The position numbers and the translations under genes are program-made. From contig NZ_SJPU01000001.1 of assembly GCF_007860105.1 (NCBI RefSeq), forward strand, positions 1,346,118 to 1,410,117: a DNA stretch of 64,000 bases. Reading direction: 5' to 3'. The notes beneath the pieces were generated by a model. It saw only the letters and a program-made list of their open reading frames with translations, had not been told where the DNA came from and did not search any database. The first letter of the stretch is position 1. Every line of letters starts with the position of its first letter. The stretch is from Allorhodopirellula heiligendammensis (GTDB lineage Bacteria > Planctomycetota > Planctomycetia > Pirellulales > Pirellulaceae). Shown here one piece after another: positions 1 through 7,664 of this stretch.

Positions 1-2
1 CG

Positions 3-350
3 ACTGATACCGTAGCGATCGCGGACGAAGAAATCGCCAAGGCACTCCAGTACATCCGGCGCCATAGTTCGGCCAACCTCAGAGTGAACGATATTCTTCA
101 ACACATTGACCTTTCGCGTCGAGCTTTCGAGCATCGGTTTAGTAAATGGGTTGGACATACCCCGCACGAAGAAATTCAGCGGGTTCGGATGAACCGTGTG
201 AAAGCATTGCTTCGAGACACGGAATTGACTTTGAACCAGATTGCCGAGCGGATGGGATTTGAGCACTCAGAGTATTTAGGTGCTGCCTTCAAGCGAGAAG
301 TCGGAATCGCACCTAGCGAGTATCGAAAAATGCAAAACGTCTCAAGCTAG
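3..350 (+). CDS. AraC/XylR-type transcriptional regulator, C-terminal part (5' truncated by the window)
   Basis: The reading frame is open from base 3 and ends at TAG 348-350, so only the last 115 residues are present. They form a complete AraC-type DNA-binding domain: a first helix-turn-helix around NDILQHIDLSRRAFEHRF and a second around LNQIAERMGFEHSEYLGAAF, ending in the typical FKREVGIAPSEYRK. The lead-in, DEEIAKALQYIRRH, resembles the linker of XylR-like regulators that carry a periplasmic-binding-protein-like sugar sensor N-terminally. That sensor part lies outside the window, so ligand and targets are unknown. The AraC fold is certain; the XylR subtype is inferred. Confidence 0.85.
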   Translation, partial: TDTVAIADEEIAKALQYIRRHSSANLRVNDILQHIDLSRRAFEHRFSKWVGHTPHEEIQRVRMNRVKALLRDTELTLNQIAERMGFEHSEYLGAAFKREVGIAPSEYRKMQNVSS

Positions 351-390
351 GTTTTCCACCACGCACCACAGGCTGGAAGCCCATGCCACT

Positions 391-1434
391 TTAAAACCCG
401 CGTTGGAGGCCGGGGGTGATGTCGAGATCGAGGGTGGCGAAGTCGTCGCGGTCGATTTGTTTCCAGGCGATGGCGCCCATTACGGCATTATCGGTGCAGA
501 GTTCGGGCGGGGCGATCACGACTTCGAAGTCGTCCTGCTCCGCAGCAGTGGCGAGGTCACGGCGCAACCGCTGGTTCGCCGCGACACCGCCGCCGACGAG
601 TAACCGACGGACACCGCAGCGGTTGATCGCTTTGCGGGTTTTCGCAACCAACACGTCGACGACAGCAGCCTCGAAAGAAGCGCACACGTCGGCTTTGGTT
701 TGGTCGCTCAATTCCAGTGTCGCGAAATCTTGTCGGCCCGGGCCGACGATGGCGTACCTGACGGCTGTTTTCAGACCGCTGAAACTGAAGTCGTCCGAAC
801 CATCGTGCTGTTTCGAGCGGGGGAAGGCGAAGGCCCGATCGTTGCCCCGGGCGGCCCAGCGGGCGACTTCGACGCCGCCGGGAAAGCCGAGTGACAGCAT
901 CGCGGCGACTTTATCGAATGCTTCCCCAGCGGCATCGTCGATCGTCCCACCGAGATATTCCAGATCGACAGGGTCGTGACAGAGGTACAACGTTGTGTGC
1001 CCACCGCTGACAATCAGACCTACCGCCGGATACACGTTGGCGTCGGATTGGCTGAGCTGGCACGCGTACAGATGGGCGTGCAGATGGTTGATCGCCACAA
1101 GCGGTTTCTGCCATGCTAGGGCCAGCGACTTGGCCGCGACGACACCGACGAGCAGCGAGCCCGCCAGCCCCGGACGATCGGCGACGGCGATCGCATGCAG
1201 GTCGCGGCCGCGGATCCCAGCTTGGGTGAGGGCGGTATCGATCACCGGTAGGATGCGTTCGAGATGGGCCCGGGCGGCGATTTCAGGCACGACTCCGCCA
1301 AATCGCTCGTGCAGTTTTTCTTGCGTGGCGATGCACTCGCCGAGCACGCGGCCACCCCGGCTGACCACGGCGGCCGCTGTCTCGTCGCAGGTTGACTCAA
1401 TCGCCAACAGAACATCGTCGCCGCTATCGGCCAA
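391..1434 (-). CDS. tsaD: tRNA N6-adenosine threonylcarbamoyltransferase TsaD
   Basis: TsaD transfers the threonylcarbamoyl group from threonylcarbamoyl-AMP to A37 of ANN-decoding tRNAs, working with TsaB and TsaE in the cytoplasm. The protein begins with the family hallmark LLAIESTCDETAAAVV, has the metal-binding NHLHAHLYAC segment near residue 120, the VSGGHTTLYLC phosphate loop, and the C-terminal GGGVAANQRLRRDL nucleotide-binding stretch. Length (347 residues) is normal. I start it at TTG 1434 because AAAGAGG lies about 7 bases upstream; an in-frame TTG at 1458 would add eight residues but has no ribosome site. thpR lies upstream on the same strand about 90 bases away, so the two may be co-transcribed. 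Confidence 0.95.
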   Translation of the reverse strand: MADSGDDVLLAIESTCDETAAAVVSRGGRVLGECIATQEKLHERFGGVVPEIAARAHLERILPVIDTALTQAGIRGRDLHAIAVADRPGLAGSLLVGVVAAKSLALAWQKPLVAINHLHAHLYACQLSQSDANVYPAVGLIVSGGHTTLYLCHDPVDLEYLGGTIDDAAGEAFDKVAAMLSLGFPGGVEVARWAARGNDRAFAFPRSKQHDGSDDFSFSGLKTAVRYAIVGPGRQDFATLELSDQTKADVCASFEAAVVDVLVAKTRKAINRCGVRRLLVGGGVAANQRLRRDLATAAEQDDFEVVIAPPELCTDNAVMGAIAWKQIDRDDFATLDLDITPGLQRGF

Positions 1435-1524
1435 TCTGGTACCTCTTTGAAATGTCAAATCTAACGAAACTAACGTCGTCAGACGGTGGAAGCCACGTTT
1501 TGGTAAACGTAAATACGCGATTTA

Positions 1525-2172
1525 TTAAAATTCCACCGTATCCATGACATTGTAGGTCGGGCCGCGTTTTTCGAGAAAACTGCCGATGACCTGCACGCAG
1601 TCGACGGTCATCTCGCCGAGAGGATCATCTTCGTGCAGGCTCCAACGATCGATCGCGGTCTGGGACAACCGCCGGCTGCCGCTGCGGGCTCGGCCGAGGG
1701 TCAAGTGGGGGACATAGTCGCGGGGCTCGCGTTTGAAACCAATGTCCGCGAACCGATCCTCCAATTCGCTCACGATTTTGGTGAGGGAGTCCGTCGGATC
1801 CTCGATTGTCACGCTGAGAATTCGGGCTCGATCCTTGTCGGGGAGGAAGCCCGCACCGACGAAATTCAACACGAACGGGTCCAATGGTTCACATACCGCC
1901 TCTACGATGTCACAAACCTGCGGCACTTCGACGTTATCCACCTCGCCCAAAAACTTGAGCGTCAGATGCAAATTGTCTTCGGGAACCCACTTAATACCCA
2001 TCGCGGAAACGGGCGTTTCCGGCGACACTGGTGAGCGATTCACCGTCGGATTCTTTTCCGTTGGGCGACTCAGTTTTTCCGCCCCATCTTTCATTTCGTG
2101 GATCCACTTCGACGCGCAGCGAGCGAGTGGTGGGGGCAGCGGGATGGCGAGAAAGGTACGAATGGTTTTCAT
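1525..2172 (-). CDS. thpR: RNA 2',3'-cyclic phosphodiesterase (2H phosphoesterase, ThpR/LigT family)
   Basis: A 215-residue member of the 2H phosphoesterase family, which opens 2',3'-cyclic phosphates or joins 2'-5' RNA ends in vitro. Both catalytic HxTx motifs are present: HLTLKFLGEV at about residues 69-78 and HLTLGRAR at about 156-163. The protein is somewhat longer than usual (about 180) because of a polar insertion at roughly residues 27-58, before the first motif. ATG 2172 is the only plausible start: the frame upstream has no start codon close by, and MKTIRTFLAIPLP is the normal family N terminus. This start codon overlaps the start region of the divergent hydrolase gene. No clear ribosome site is seen. 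The physiological substrate is unknown. Confidence 0.9.
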   Translation of the reverse strand: MKTIRTFLAIPLPPPLARCASKWIHEMKDGAEKLSRPTEKNPTVNRSPVSPETPVSAMGIKWVPEDNLHLTLKFLGEVDNVEVPQVCDIVEAVCEPLDPFVLNFVGAGFLPDKDRARILSVTIEDPTDSLTKIVSELEDRFADIGFKREPRDYVPHLTLGRARSGSRRLSQTAIDRWSLHEDDPLGEMTVDCVQVIGSFLEKRGPTYNVMDTVEF

Positions 2173-2173
2173 G

Positions 2174-3346
2174 ATGGATAGTTGTACGACAAACGACGCG
2201 GTTGCCCAAGCGTCGCACCGAGCTGCAGAGGGATCTGCGGGACCGATTTTTCCGATCCGGGCCCCCCGGGTCAACGGTGGCTGGCTCGCCGACTTTCCGA
2301 TTCCTGCCTTCAAGCAGCACCGGATACTGCGGGGTGGACATCTGCAGACGCTGATCGGGGCGCGGATGGGCCACGCCGATCAGCCTGGTGAGGCGACCCA
2401 CCGCTGCCACCAGATCGCACTGGCCGATGGCGATGCTCTGGCTGTTCATGAGGACGAGCCCACTCGGTGGACACCCGCCCACGGATCGGTATTGCTCTTG
2501 CATGGCATCTGCGGCTGTCATGCGGCCGGATACATGGTTCGATTTCAGCGGCGACTCAACGAACAGGGAATTCGCACGTTTCGACTGGACATGCGTGGTT
2601 GTGGGGATTCAGCTTCCCTGTGCCGGTCGATCACGCACGCGGGCCGCAGCGAAGATGTGTTGGCGGCGATCGAATTTATCGCCGATCTGGTGGATGACGC
2701 TGCCAGCCCAATTGGAGCTCTCGGTGTCTCACTCGGAGCCAACCAACTTTTGCTCGCAGCGGGGCGGGTCGGTAGCGGTAACTGTGCCATGCCGGCGGCT
2801 TGGGATCGCGTCGGTCCGCTATTGGCGATCGCCCCGCCGATGGACCTGCAGCGATGCAGCGACGCGATGGAGTCGGCCAAACTGCGATTTTACAATTGGT
2901 ACTTCATCAAGCACCTGCTTCGCCGAGCGTCACCGCAACTCCTCGCTCGACCCGATTATCAAGCGATGTTGCAGCTGGCTAAACCGAAAACACTGCGTCA
3001 ATTTGACCGTCAATTCACCGCACCCTTGGCTGGTTTCGCAAACGAGCGAGACTATTATCGTGAATCCTCAGCGATCTCGGTCGCCGAGGACATCGGGGTG
3101 CCGACGTTGATTGTGACGTCAGCGGACGATCCGCTGGTCCCAGTAAAATCATTCATGGAGCTACAGGATCGGCTCGGCGCCAATGCGGAGGGATCCCATG
3201 CCGTGCGGGTCCATATCTCGCCCGCTGGCGGTCATCATGGGTTCATGCAGCGGGACCGCACAGGCTGGACCGACAATCTCGTGTGTGAGTTTTTTGGTGG
3301 TGCGTTTACCAGTCCGTCCCTCCACGAGTCTCGCCCTTCTGAGTAA
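2174..3346 (+). CDS. Alpha/beta-fold hydrolase, YheT family
   Basis: A 390-residue hydrolase of the YheT/COG0429 type. The N-terminal segment FKQHRILRGGHLQTLIGARM is the family signature, VLLLHGICGCHAAGYM supplies the oxyanion region, GVSLGANQLL is the nucleophile elbow (Ser in GxSxG), SADDPLVPV holds the likely Asp, and GGHHGFM the catalytic His. The frame is open further upstream (to 1733), but that part is antisense to thpR and is not coding. Starts possible are ATG 2162, 2171 or 2174; no other start exists downstream for a long way. The gene is divergent from thpR with essentially no space between. Substrate unknown; family members are esterases or lipases. Confidence 0.85.
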   Translation: MDSCTTNDAVAQASHRAAEGSAGPIFPIRAPRVNGGWLADFPIPAFKQHRILRGGHLQTLIGARMGHADQPGEATHRCHQIALADGDALAVHEDEPTRWTPAHGSVLLLHGICGCHAAGYMVRFQRRLNEQGIRTFRLDMRGCGDSASLCRSITHAGRSEDVLAAIEFIADLVDDAASPIGALGVSLGANQLLLAAGRVGSGNCAMPAAWDRVGPLLAIAPPMDLQRCSDAMESAKLRFYNWYFIKHLLRRASPQLLARPDYQAMLQLAKPKTLRQFDRQFTAPLAGFANERDYYRESSAISVAEDIGVPTLIVTSADDPLVPVKSFMELQDRLGANAEGSHAVRVHISPAGGHHGFMQRDRTGWTDNLVCEFFGGAFTSPSLHESRPSE

Positions 3347-3400
3347 CTTGTGTATAACTGTCGGCCCCTGACAGTCACACAGCGACTGGCTCTGCCTGAG

Positions 3401-3425
3401 CGCTCGCGGCTCGGAGAGCCGAGCG
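3401..3425. other. GC-rich hairpin downstream of the YheT-type hydrolase
   Basis: Arms CGCTC and GAGCG flank GGCTC-GGA-GAGCC, giving a nearly continuous 10-pair stem with a small asymmetry. It sits about 55 bases after the hydrolase stop and 54 before the MFS start. No T-tract follows, so it is not a classical intrinsic terminator; it may slow readthrough or protect the 3' end. Function is not established. Confidence 0.3.
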
Positions 3426-3478
3426 ACAACGCGCCGTGGTAGGCTAAAATCCCTCCCCCACCTCACGAGTTCATCCGT

Positions 3479-4792
3479 TTGACCGCGACAGCGCCCCCCC
3501 CACGACCTGCCGCGATGGTGTTCATTCTGTTAACGCTGTTGATCGACATTCTGGCGATTGGGATCATCATTCCGGTACTGCCCGAGCTCGTCAAATCGTT
3601 CGTGGGCGGCGATGAGTCCGCGGCGGGATGGTACGTCGGGATCATCGCGGCAACCTATTCTTTGATGCAGTTTTTCTGTGCTCCAGTATTGGGTGCGTTG
3701 TCGGATCGGTTCGGTCGTCGCCCGATCATTCTCGGGTCGCTGTTCGGTCTCGGCGTGGATTTCATCATCACGGGGTTAGCGGCCTCAGTTGGTTGGCTGT
3801 TCGTGGGCCGCTTCATTGCCGGCGTGATGGGCGCGAGCTTCTCGACGAGCAATGCGTACATCGCCGATATTTCTAACGATGAGAACCGAGCCCGCAATTT
3901 TGGCTTGGTCGGGATGATGTTTGGGCTGGGGTTCATCATCGGCCCAGCGTTGGGCGGTTTTTTGGGCGGCATTTCGCTGCGTCTACCGTTCTTCGTCGCT
4001 GCAGGGTTGTCGCTGGTCAATTGGCTCTATGGCTACTTCATTCTGCCGGAGTCCCTGCCTCCAGAAAAACGTAGCGAGACGATCACGTTTCGAAGCATGA
4101 ACCCCTTCGGCACGATCACGCGGCTGCGGGCGTATCCAATGGTACTCGGATTGGCAGCGGCATTCGTGTTCAGTTCCCTTGCTCAACGAGGCCTGGAAAA
4201 CGTGTGGGTGTTGTCGATGGGATTTCGGTTCGGTTGGGGTGAGGTCACCAATGGTTTGGCGCTGTCACTGGTCGGTATCATGGCCGTGATCGTGCAGGGC
4301 GGTCTGGTGCGCCCTGTCATCCGCCGGTTTGGTGAACGCCGCACGCTGATGATGGCGATCAGTGTTTCGAGCGTAGCATTCCTGTGTTACGGGTTGGCGA
4401 CGGCGGGCTGGATGATTCCCTGCATCATCGTCTTCGGTTCGCTTAGCGGACTTTCGGGTCCGGCGATCCAAAGTCTCGTGACGAGTACGGTGGATCCGCG
4501 TGAACAGGGTCGCGTGCAGGGGGCACTGACGTCCTTGCTGAGTCTCACCAATATCCTGGCACCGTTGATTTTCACCGCCGGTCTGTTTCGGTATTTCACC
4601 CACGAAGATACCGCCATCCGCTACAACGGGGAGCCGTTTGCTGGAGCACCGTTCGTGTTCGGTTCATTTCTATTACTCGTTGCACTGGGGATTCTGTATC
4701 GAGTCTTCCAGAAATATCCGAGAGCAGTCGTTCCTGAATCGGTTTCAATCCCTGAACCGGTCGCCACGTCTTTAGCCGAGACGGCCGAATAG
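3479..4792 (+). CDS. MFS transporter of the TetA/TCR drug-proton antiporter type
   Basis: A 437-residue integral inner-membrane protein with about 12 hydrophobic segments. The first is LLTLLIDILAIGIIIPVLP, and the loop between helices 2 and 3 has the MFS signature GALSDRFGRRPIIL near residues 73-86, both as in TetA-type efflux pumps and related transporters. FGLGFIIGPALGGFLGG matches motif C of antiporters, which points to export driven by the proton gradient. The annotated start is TTG 3479; ATG 3515 (MVFILLTLL) is an alternative that would drop 12 proline/alanine-rich residues. The gene lies in the same direction as the hydrolase upstream and ends 9 bases before the dehydrogenase gene, so it may be co-transcribed with the latter. 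The substrate cannot be told from sequence. Confidence 0.88.
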   Translation: MTATAPPPRPAAMVFILLTLLIDILAIGIIIPVLPELVKSFVGGDESAAGWYVGIIAATYSLMQFFCAPVLGALSDRFGRRPIILGSLFGLGVDFIITGLAASVGWLFVGRFIAGVMGASFSTSNAYIADISNDENRARNFGLVGMMFGLGFIIGPALGGFLGGISLRLPFFVAAGLSLVNWLYGYFILPESLPPEKRSETITFRSMNPFGTITRLRAYPMVLGLAAAFVFSSLAQRGLENVWVLSMGFRFGWGEVTNGLALSLVGIMAVIVQGGLVRPVIRRFGERRTLMMAISVSSVAFLCYGLATAGWMIPCIIVFGSLSGLSGPAIQSLVTSTVDPREQGRVQGALTSLLSLTNILAPLIFTAGLFRYFTHEDTAIRYNGEPFAGAPFVFGSFLLLVALGILYRVFQKYPRAVVPESVSIPEPVATSLAETAE

Positions 4793-4801
4793 CGGCCTGG
4801 C

Positions 4802-5788
4802 ATGATGCGAATTCTAGTAACCGGATGCAGTGGTTTTTTGGGCGGCGAGATTGTCCGTCAGTTGCTCGAGCGTGGTGACGACGTCGTCGGGCTGTCGCGG
4901 CGAGAGACACCCGAGCTCGTGCGGGCGGGAATGCAGCACCATCGTGGCGATTTAACCGATGCCGCTTACGTGCACCGCACGATCACGGAGGTCGATGCGG
5001 TGATCCATACTGCAGCGGTGGCCGGCGTCTGGGGCCCGTGGAAGTTCTTCTTCGAAAATAACGTGATTTCCACCCGGAACGTCCTCGCAGCCTGTCAGAA
5101 CTCTGGGGTCACAAAATGTGTCTACACGAGCAGTCCCAGTGTGACGTTTGCTGGCGGTGATCAGAGTGGCATTGATGAATCGGCCAGCTATCCGAGTCGG
5201 TGGCTCTGTCACTACCCCCATACCAAAGCGATCGCCGAGCAGGAAGTGATTGCCGCAGATACCGCGGGCGGGTTGCGAACCCTGTCGCTGCGGCCGCACT
5301 TAATATGGGGGCAGGGCGATCCGCATCTTCTACCGCGACTGCTTGACCGCGCCCGCGCGGGAAAGCTGCGGATCATCGGCGATGGCCAGAACCGCATCGA
5401 TACGGTCCACGTCCACAACGCTGCCTTGGCACATTTGTGTGCCGTTGAGGCTCTGGGCGCTGCACCGAAGTCGGCGGCCGGGCGTTCCTATTTCATCGCT
5501 CAGGACGAACCGGTGCCGTGTTGGCCGTGGATCGCCCGCCTGTGCGAGACCTGCGGTGCTCCTCCGCCGACGCGGCACATATCTTATCGGTCTGCCTATG
5601 CGATCGGAGCGGCCTGCGAAGCGGTTTACAAAACGCTGCGCCGAAAATCAGAACCACCGATGACCCGATTCGTTGCAGCGCAGCTCGCCAAAGATCATTA
5701 CTTCGACATCACCGCGGCCAAGCAGCGACTCGGTTATGAGCCTCGCGTCAGTATGGATGAGGGGCTGGCGGAGTTGGCGAGGGATTGA
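4802..5788 (+). CDS. NAD(P)-dependent epimerase/dehydratase (extended SDR, 3-beta-HSD-like)
   Basis: A 328-residue extended short-chain dehydrogenase. The Rossmann nucleotide motif GCSGFLGGEIV lies at residues 8-18, an acidic/arginine loop GLSRRE follows beta-2, VDAVIHTAAVAGVWG is the NNAG-type region, and the catalytic pair is YPHTK (about residues 139-143) with an upstream TSSPSV serine. The C-terminal half resembles the sterol/3-beta-hydroxysteroid dehydrogenase and dihydroflavonol reductase group (RPHLIWGQGDPHLLPRLL, then IGDGQNRIDTVHVHN), as in NAD-dependent enzymes of hopanoid or olefin synthesis. It starts nine bases after the MFS gene and is probably in the same transcript. The substrate is not known. 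Confidence 0.88.
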   Translation: MMRILVTGCSGFLGGEIVRQLLERGDDVVGLSRRETPELVRAGMQHHRGDLTDAAYVHRTITEVDAVIHTAAVAGVWGPWKFFFENNVISTRNVLAACQNSGVTKCVYTSSPSVTFAGGDQSGIDESASYPSRWLCHYPHTKAIAEQEVIAADTAGGLRTLSLRPHLIWGQGDPHLLPRLLDRARAGKLRIIGDGQNRIDTVHVHNAALAHLCAVEALGAAPKSAAGRSYFIAQDEPVPCWPWIARLCETCGAPPPTRHISYRSAYAIGAACEAVYKTLRRKSEPPMTRFVAAQLAKDHYFDITAAKQRLGYEPRVSMDEGLAELARD

Positions 5789-5849
5789 TACCAGTGATGG
5801 ACGACATTCTCGCCGCACCCTGCCACTGGGCCTCACCGTTTCTTCCCTA

Positions 5850-6054
5850 GAAATCTCTCCGGGATAGACGACACGATTCCGCCCGCCGCGAAGCGGTTTT
5901 GAGACAATAGCCGGCTCATTATCCGGTGGTGGCGCTGCGCTTACCACCGGCTATTGTCTCGGAAATCTCTCCGGGATAGACGATACGAATTCGCCCACCG
6001 CGAAGCGGTTTTGAGACAATAGCCGGAGGTCGCCGCATCGCGGCGCACCTCCGG
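5850..6054. repeat. REP-like palindromic repeat pair between convergent genes
   Basis: Two copies of a 65-base sequence lie at 5850-5914 and 5962-6026, about 90 percent alike, each ending in a GAGACAATAGCCGG box. Each is followed by a hairpin. In copy 1 the box at 5901-5914 is matched perfectly by CCGGCTATTGTCTC at 5947-5960, and inside this CCGGTGGT (5923) pairs with ACCACCGG (5943). In copy 2 CCGGAGGTCGCCGC (6023) pairs with GCGGCG-C-ACCTCCGG (to 6054) with one bulged base. The stem sequences differ but keep pairing, as in REP elements. They sit between the 3' ends of two convergent genes. No REP transposase gene is in the window. Confidence 0.8.
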
Positions 6055-6326
6055 TAACCAGAATTGAATACAACAATGGACCCAGGATGGGGTCCAAGAC
6101 CGGATTCTTCCTATCGCTGCGGTTTGCTCATTAGACGGAACCTCAACTTTGACGACGCGGCCTATCGCTCCGACTTACGGCGCTACCTCGACGAGCAATT
6201 TCCGTCGAGTTCTGCTTATGAATACGCATAGCTCACACTACTTATAAAAACCGCAAACCGCGGGTGCAGTCTGAATTGGACGTTGGCGGCGAATTCCCTA
6301 AACAGACAAGATTGTTGTCGCTATGT
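6055..6326. other. Gap with a possible short open tail, no gene recognised
   Basis: Between the repeats and the PilB-like gene I see no supported gene. On the + strand the frame ending at TAG 6229-6231 reads LRRYLDEQFPSSSAYEYA before the stop and looks more protein-like than its surroundings. It could be the tail of a decayed gene, but no family is recognisable and there is no start or ribosome site. Confidence 0.25.
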
Positions 6327-7664
6327 CTATTTGCTCGAGAACACCCTCTTGAGTTCATCGAGGCTGGTCAGACCACGGGCGACCGCCATCACGGCTTCGG
6401 ATTGCATCCCGCGATGTCCCTCTGATTTCGCGATTGCGGCGAGTTGACCTGCATCATTGGTCTTCCCGAGCGCCTCACGCAACTGGGGGCCGGGACGAAG
6501 CATTTCGAACACACCGACGCGGCCGTAGTATGCTCGCCCGCCGCAGACGTGGCAGGGCGTGATCGGATCAGGACGCCCGTTCTCGTCGACCTGCTGTTCG
6601 ATCGGTGGTGGTACAAAGGGTTGGTAGAGCACCGAAACGCGGCCGGCAGGGATCCCGAGTTGCGAGAGCAATTTCGGCGGCGGTTCGAAGGCGACTTTGC
6701 AATTATCACAAAGCCGCCGTACCAGACGCTGATGGAGCACGCAGCCGATCTTGTTAACGATCATGGATCGGCAGTCTGGATAGCGTCCGATGAACGTCAG
6801 CAGGGCTCCCATCGCGCTGTCGGCGGCGGCGCGGTAGATCAGCTGCCGATCTTCTTCTTGGACCTTCTCTAGCACGGTCTCGAGTGCATCGGGATCGGGT
6901 GGATTGGGAAACATCAGCACATCGGGCTCGCGCAACACCATCCTCTGGACGACTTCGAATTCGGTTTTGCCGGTGTCGCCGCCGAATAGGTTGGGCGTGA
7001 CATTGATGATTTCAGGCTCCGGCGCATCGGCCGGTTCAAAAGATTGAAAGTCACGGATGAAGCGATCAGCGGAACTGATGGCAACGGACCACACCGTGCT
7101 GACGCCTTCGCCTTTCTTGGCGGTGACCAACACGATATTGCCATTTGAATTGAGCTGTTCTTTGAACTGCTCGATCATCGTATCACGCATGCCGAGATCA
7201 GCGAGTTTTTCGAAGGGCACTTTCTCGGCAGTGATGCGGCAGATCACCCGTTCGCCGGTCGGAACCCCTTGAGACTGGACGGTGAGGGCATACTTCTCTT
7301 TACCCACTTTCAGACCCACTTCGCCTTTCTGGGCCCCGCGTCGATCGGCGGGATTCATCAGGCAGAGTTGTTTGAGGGCGTACAGCATCGCGTCGCCGGT
7401 CTCTCGATCCAGCGGCGGCAATTGTTCCCAGGTCCCATCGACCTGGTACCGCATGGCACAGGCATTCTTTGAGAAATCCATGAGCACGTGGGTCGCTCGC
7501 GACGCGATGGCATGAGCCAGCTGCCCGCCGGCGACCATGTATCCAGCGCCCTGCCGGGTGGTGACCAGAAGTGCCTGGGCATCGTTTCGTGCCGCCAATT
7601 TGGGAACGAATTCCACCGGCGCAACGGTTTGCCACAATTGAAGTTCGTCGGGTTCTTGTGCCAC
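6327..7664 (-). CDS. PilB/GspE-like type II/IV secretion ATPase homologue lacking catalytic residues
   Basis: A 445-residue relative of type IV pilus assembly or type II secretion ATPases. The N-terminal N2-like part (residues 30-150, with QSQGVPTGERVICRI) and the C-terminal zinc region (LCDNC ... CHVCG, then YYGRVGVFEML) match the family. The nucleotide site does not: where the Walker A GPTGSGKTTT should be, residues 182-191 read AKKGEGVSTV with Val188 for the invariant Lys. The Walker B GEIRD region reads FPNPPD with Asn254 for Glu, and the His-box histidine is Ala. It begins with GTG immediately after the pilT stop, so it is co-translated with pilT. It is probably a non-hydrolysing structural or regulatory partner. 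The frame is intact, so it is not an obvious pseudogene. Confidence 0.85.
   Translation of the reverse strand: MAQEPDELQLWQTVAPVEFVPKLAARNDAQALLVTTRQGAGYMVAGGQLAHAIASRATHVLMDFSKNACAMRYQVDGTWEQLPPLDRETGDAMLYALKQLCLMNPADRRGAQKGEVGLKVGKEKYALTVQSQGVPTGERVICRITAEKVPFEKLADLGMRDTMIEQFKEQLNSNGNIVLVTAKKGEGVSTVWSVAISSADRFIRDFQSFEPADAPEPEIINVTPNLFGGDTGKTEFEVVQRMVLREPDVLMFPNPPDPDALETVLEKVQEEDRQLIYRAAADSAMGALLTFIGRYPDCRSMIVNKIGCVLHQRLVRRLCDNCKVAFEPPPKLLSQLGIPAGRVSVLYQPFVPPPIEQQVDENGRPDPITPCHVCGGRAYYGRVGVFEMLRPGPQLREALGKTNDAGQLAAIAKSEGHRGMQSEAVMAVARGLTSLDELKRVFSSK

Noticed and set aside
1733-2170. Long N-terminal extension of the YheT-type hydrolase
   Set aside because: It is antisense to thpR, whose two HxTL motifs are clear, and the family N terminus begins near 2174.
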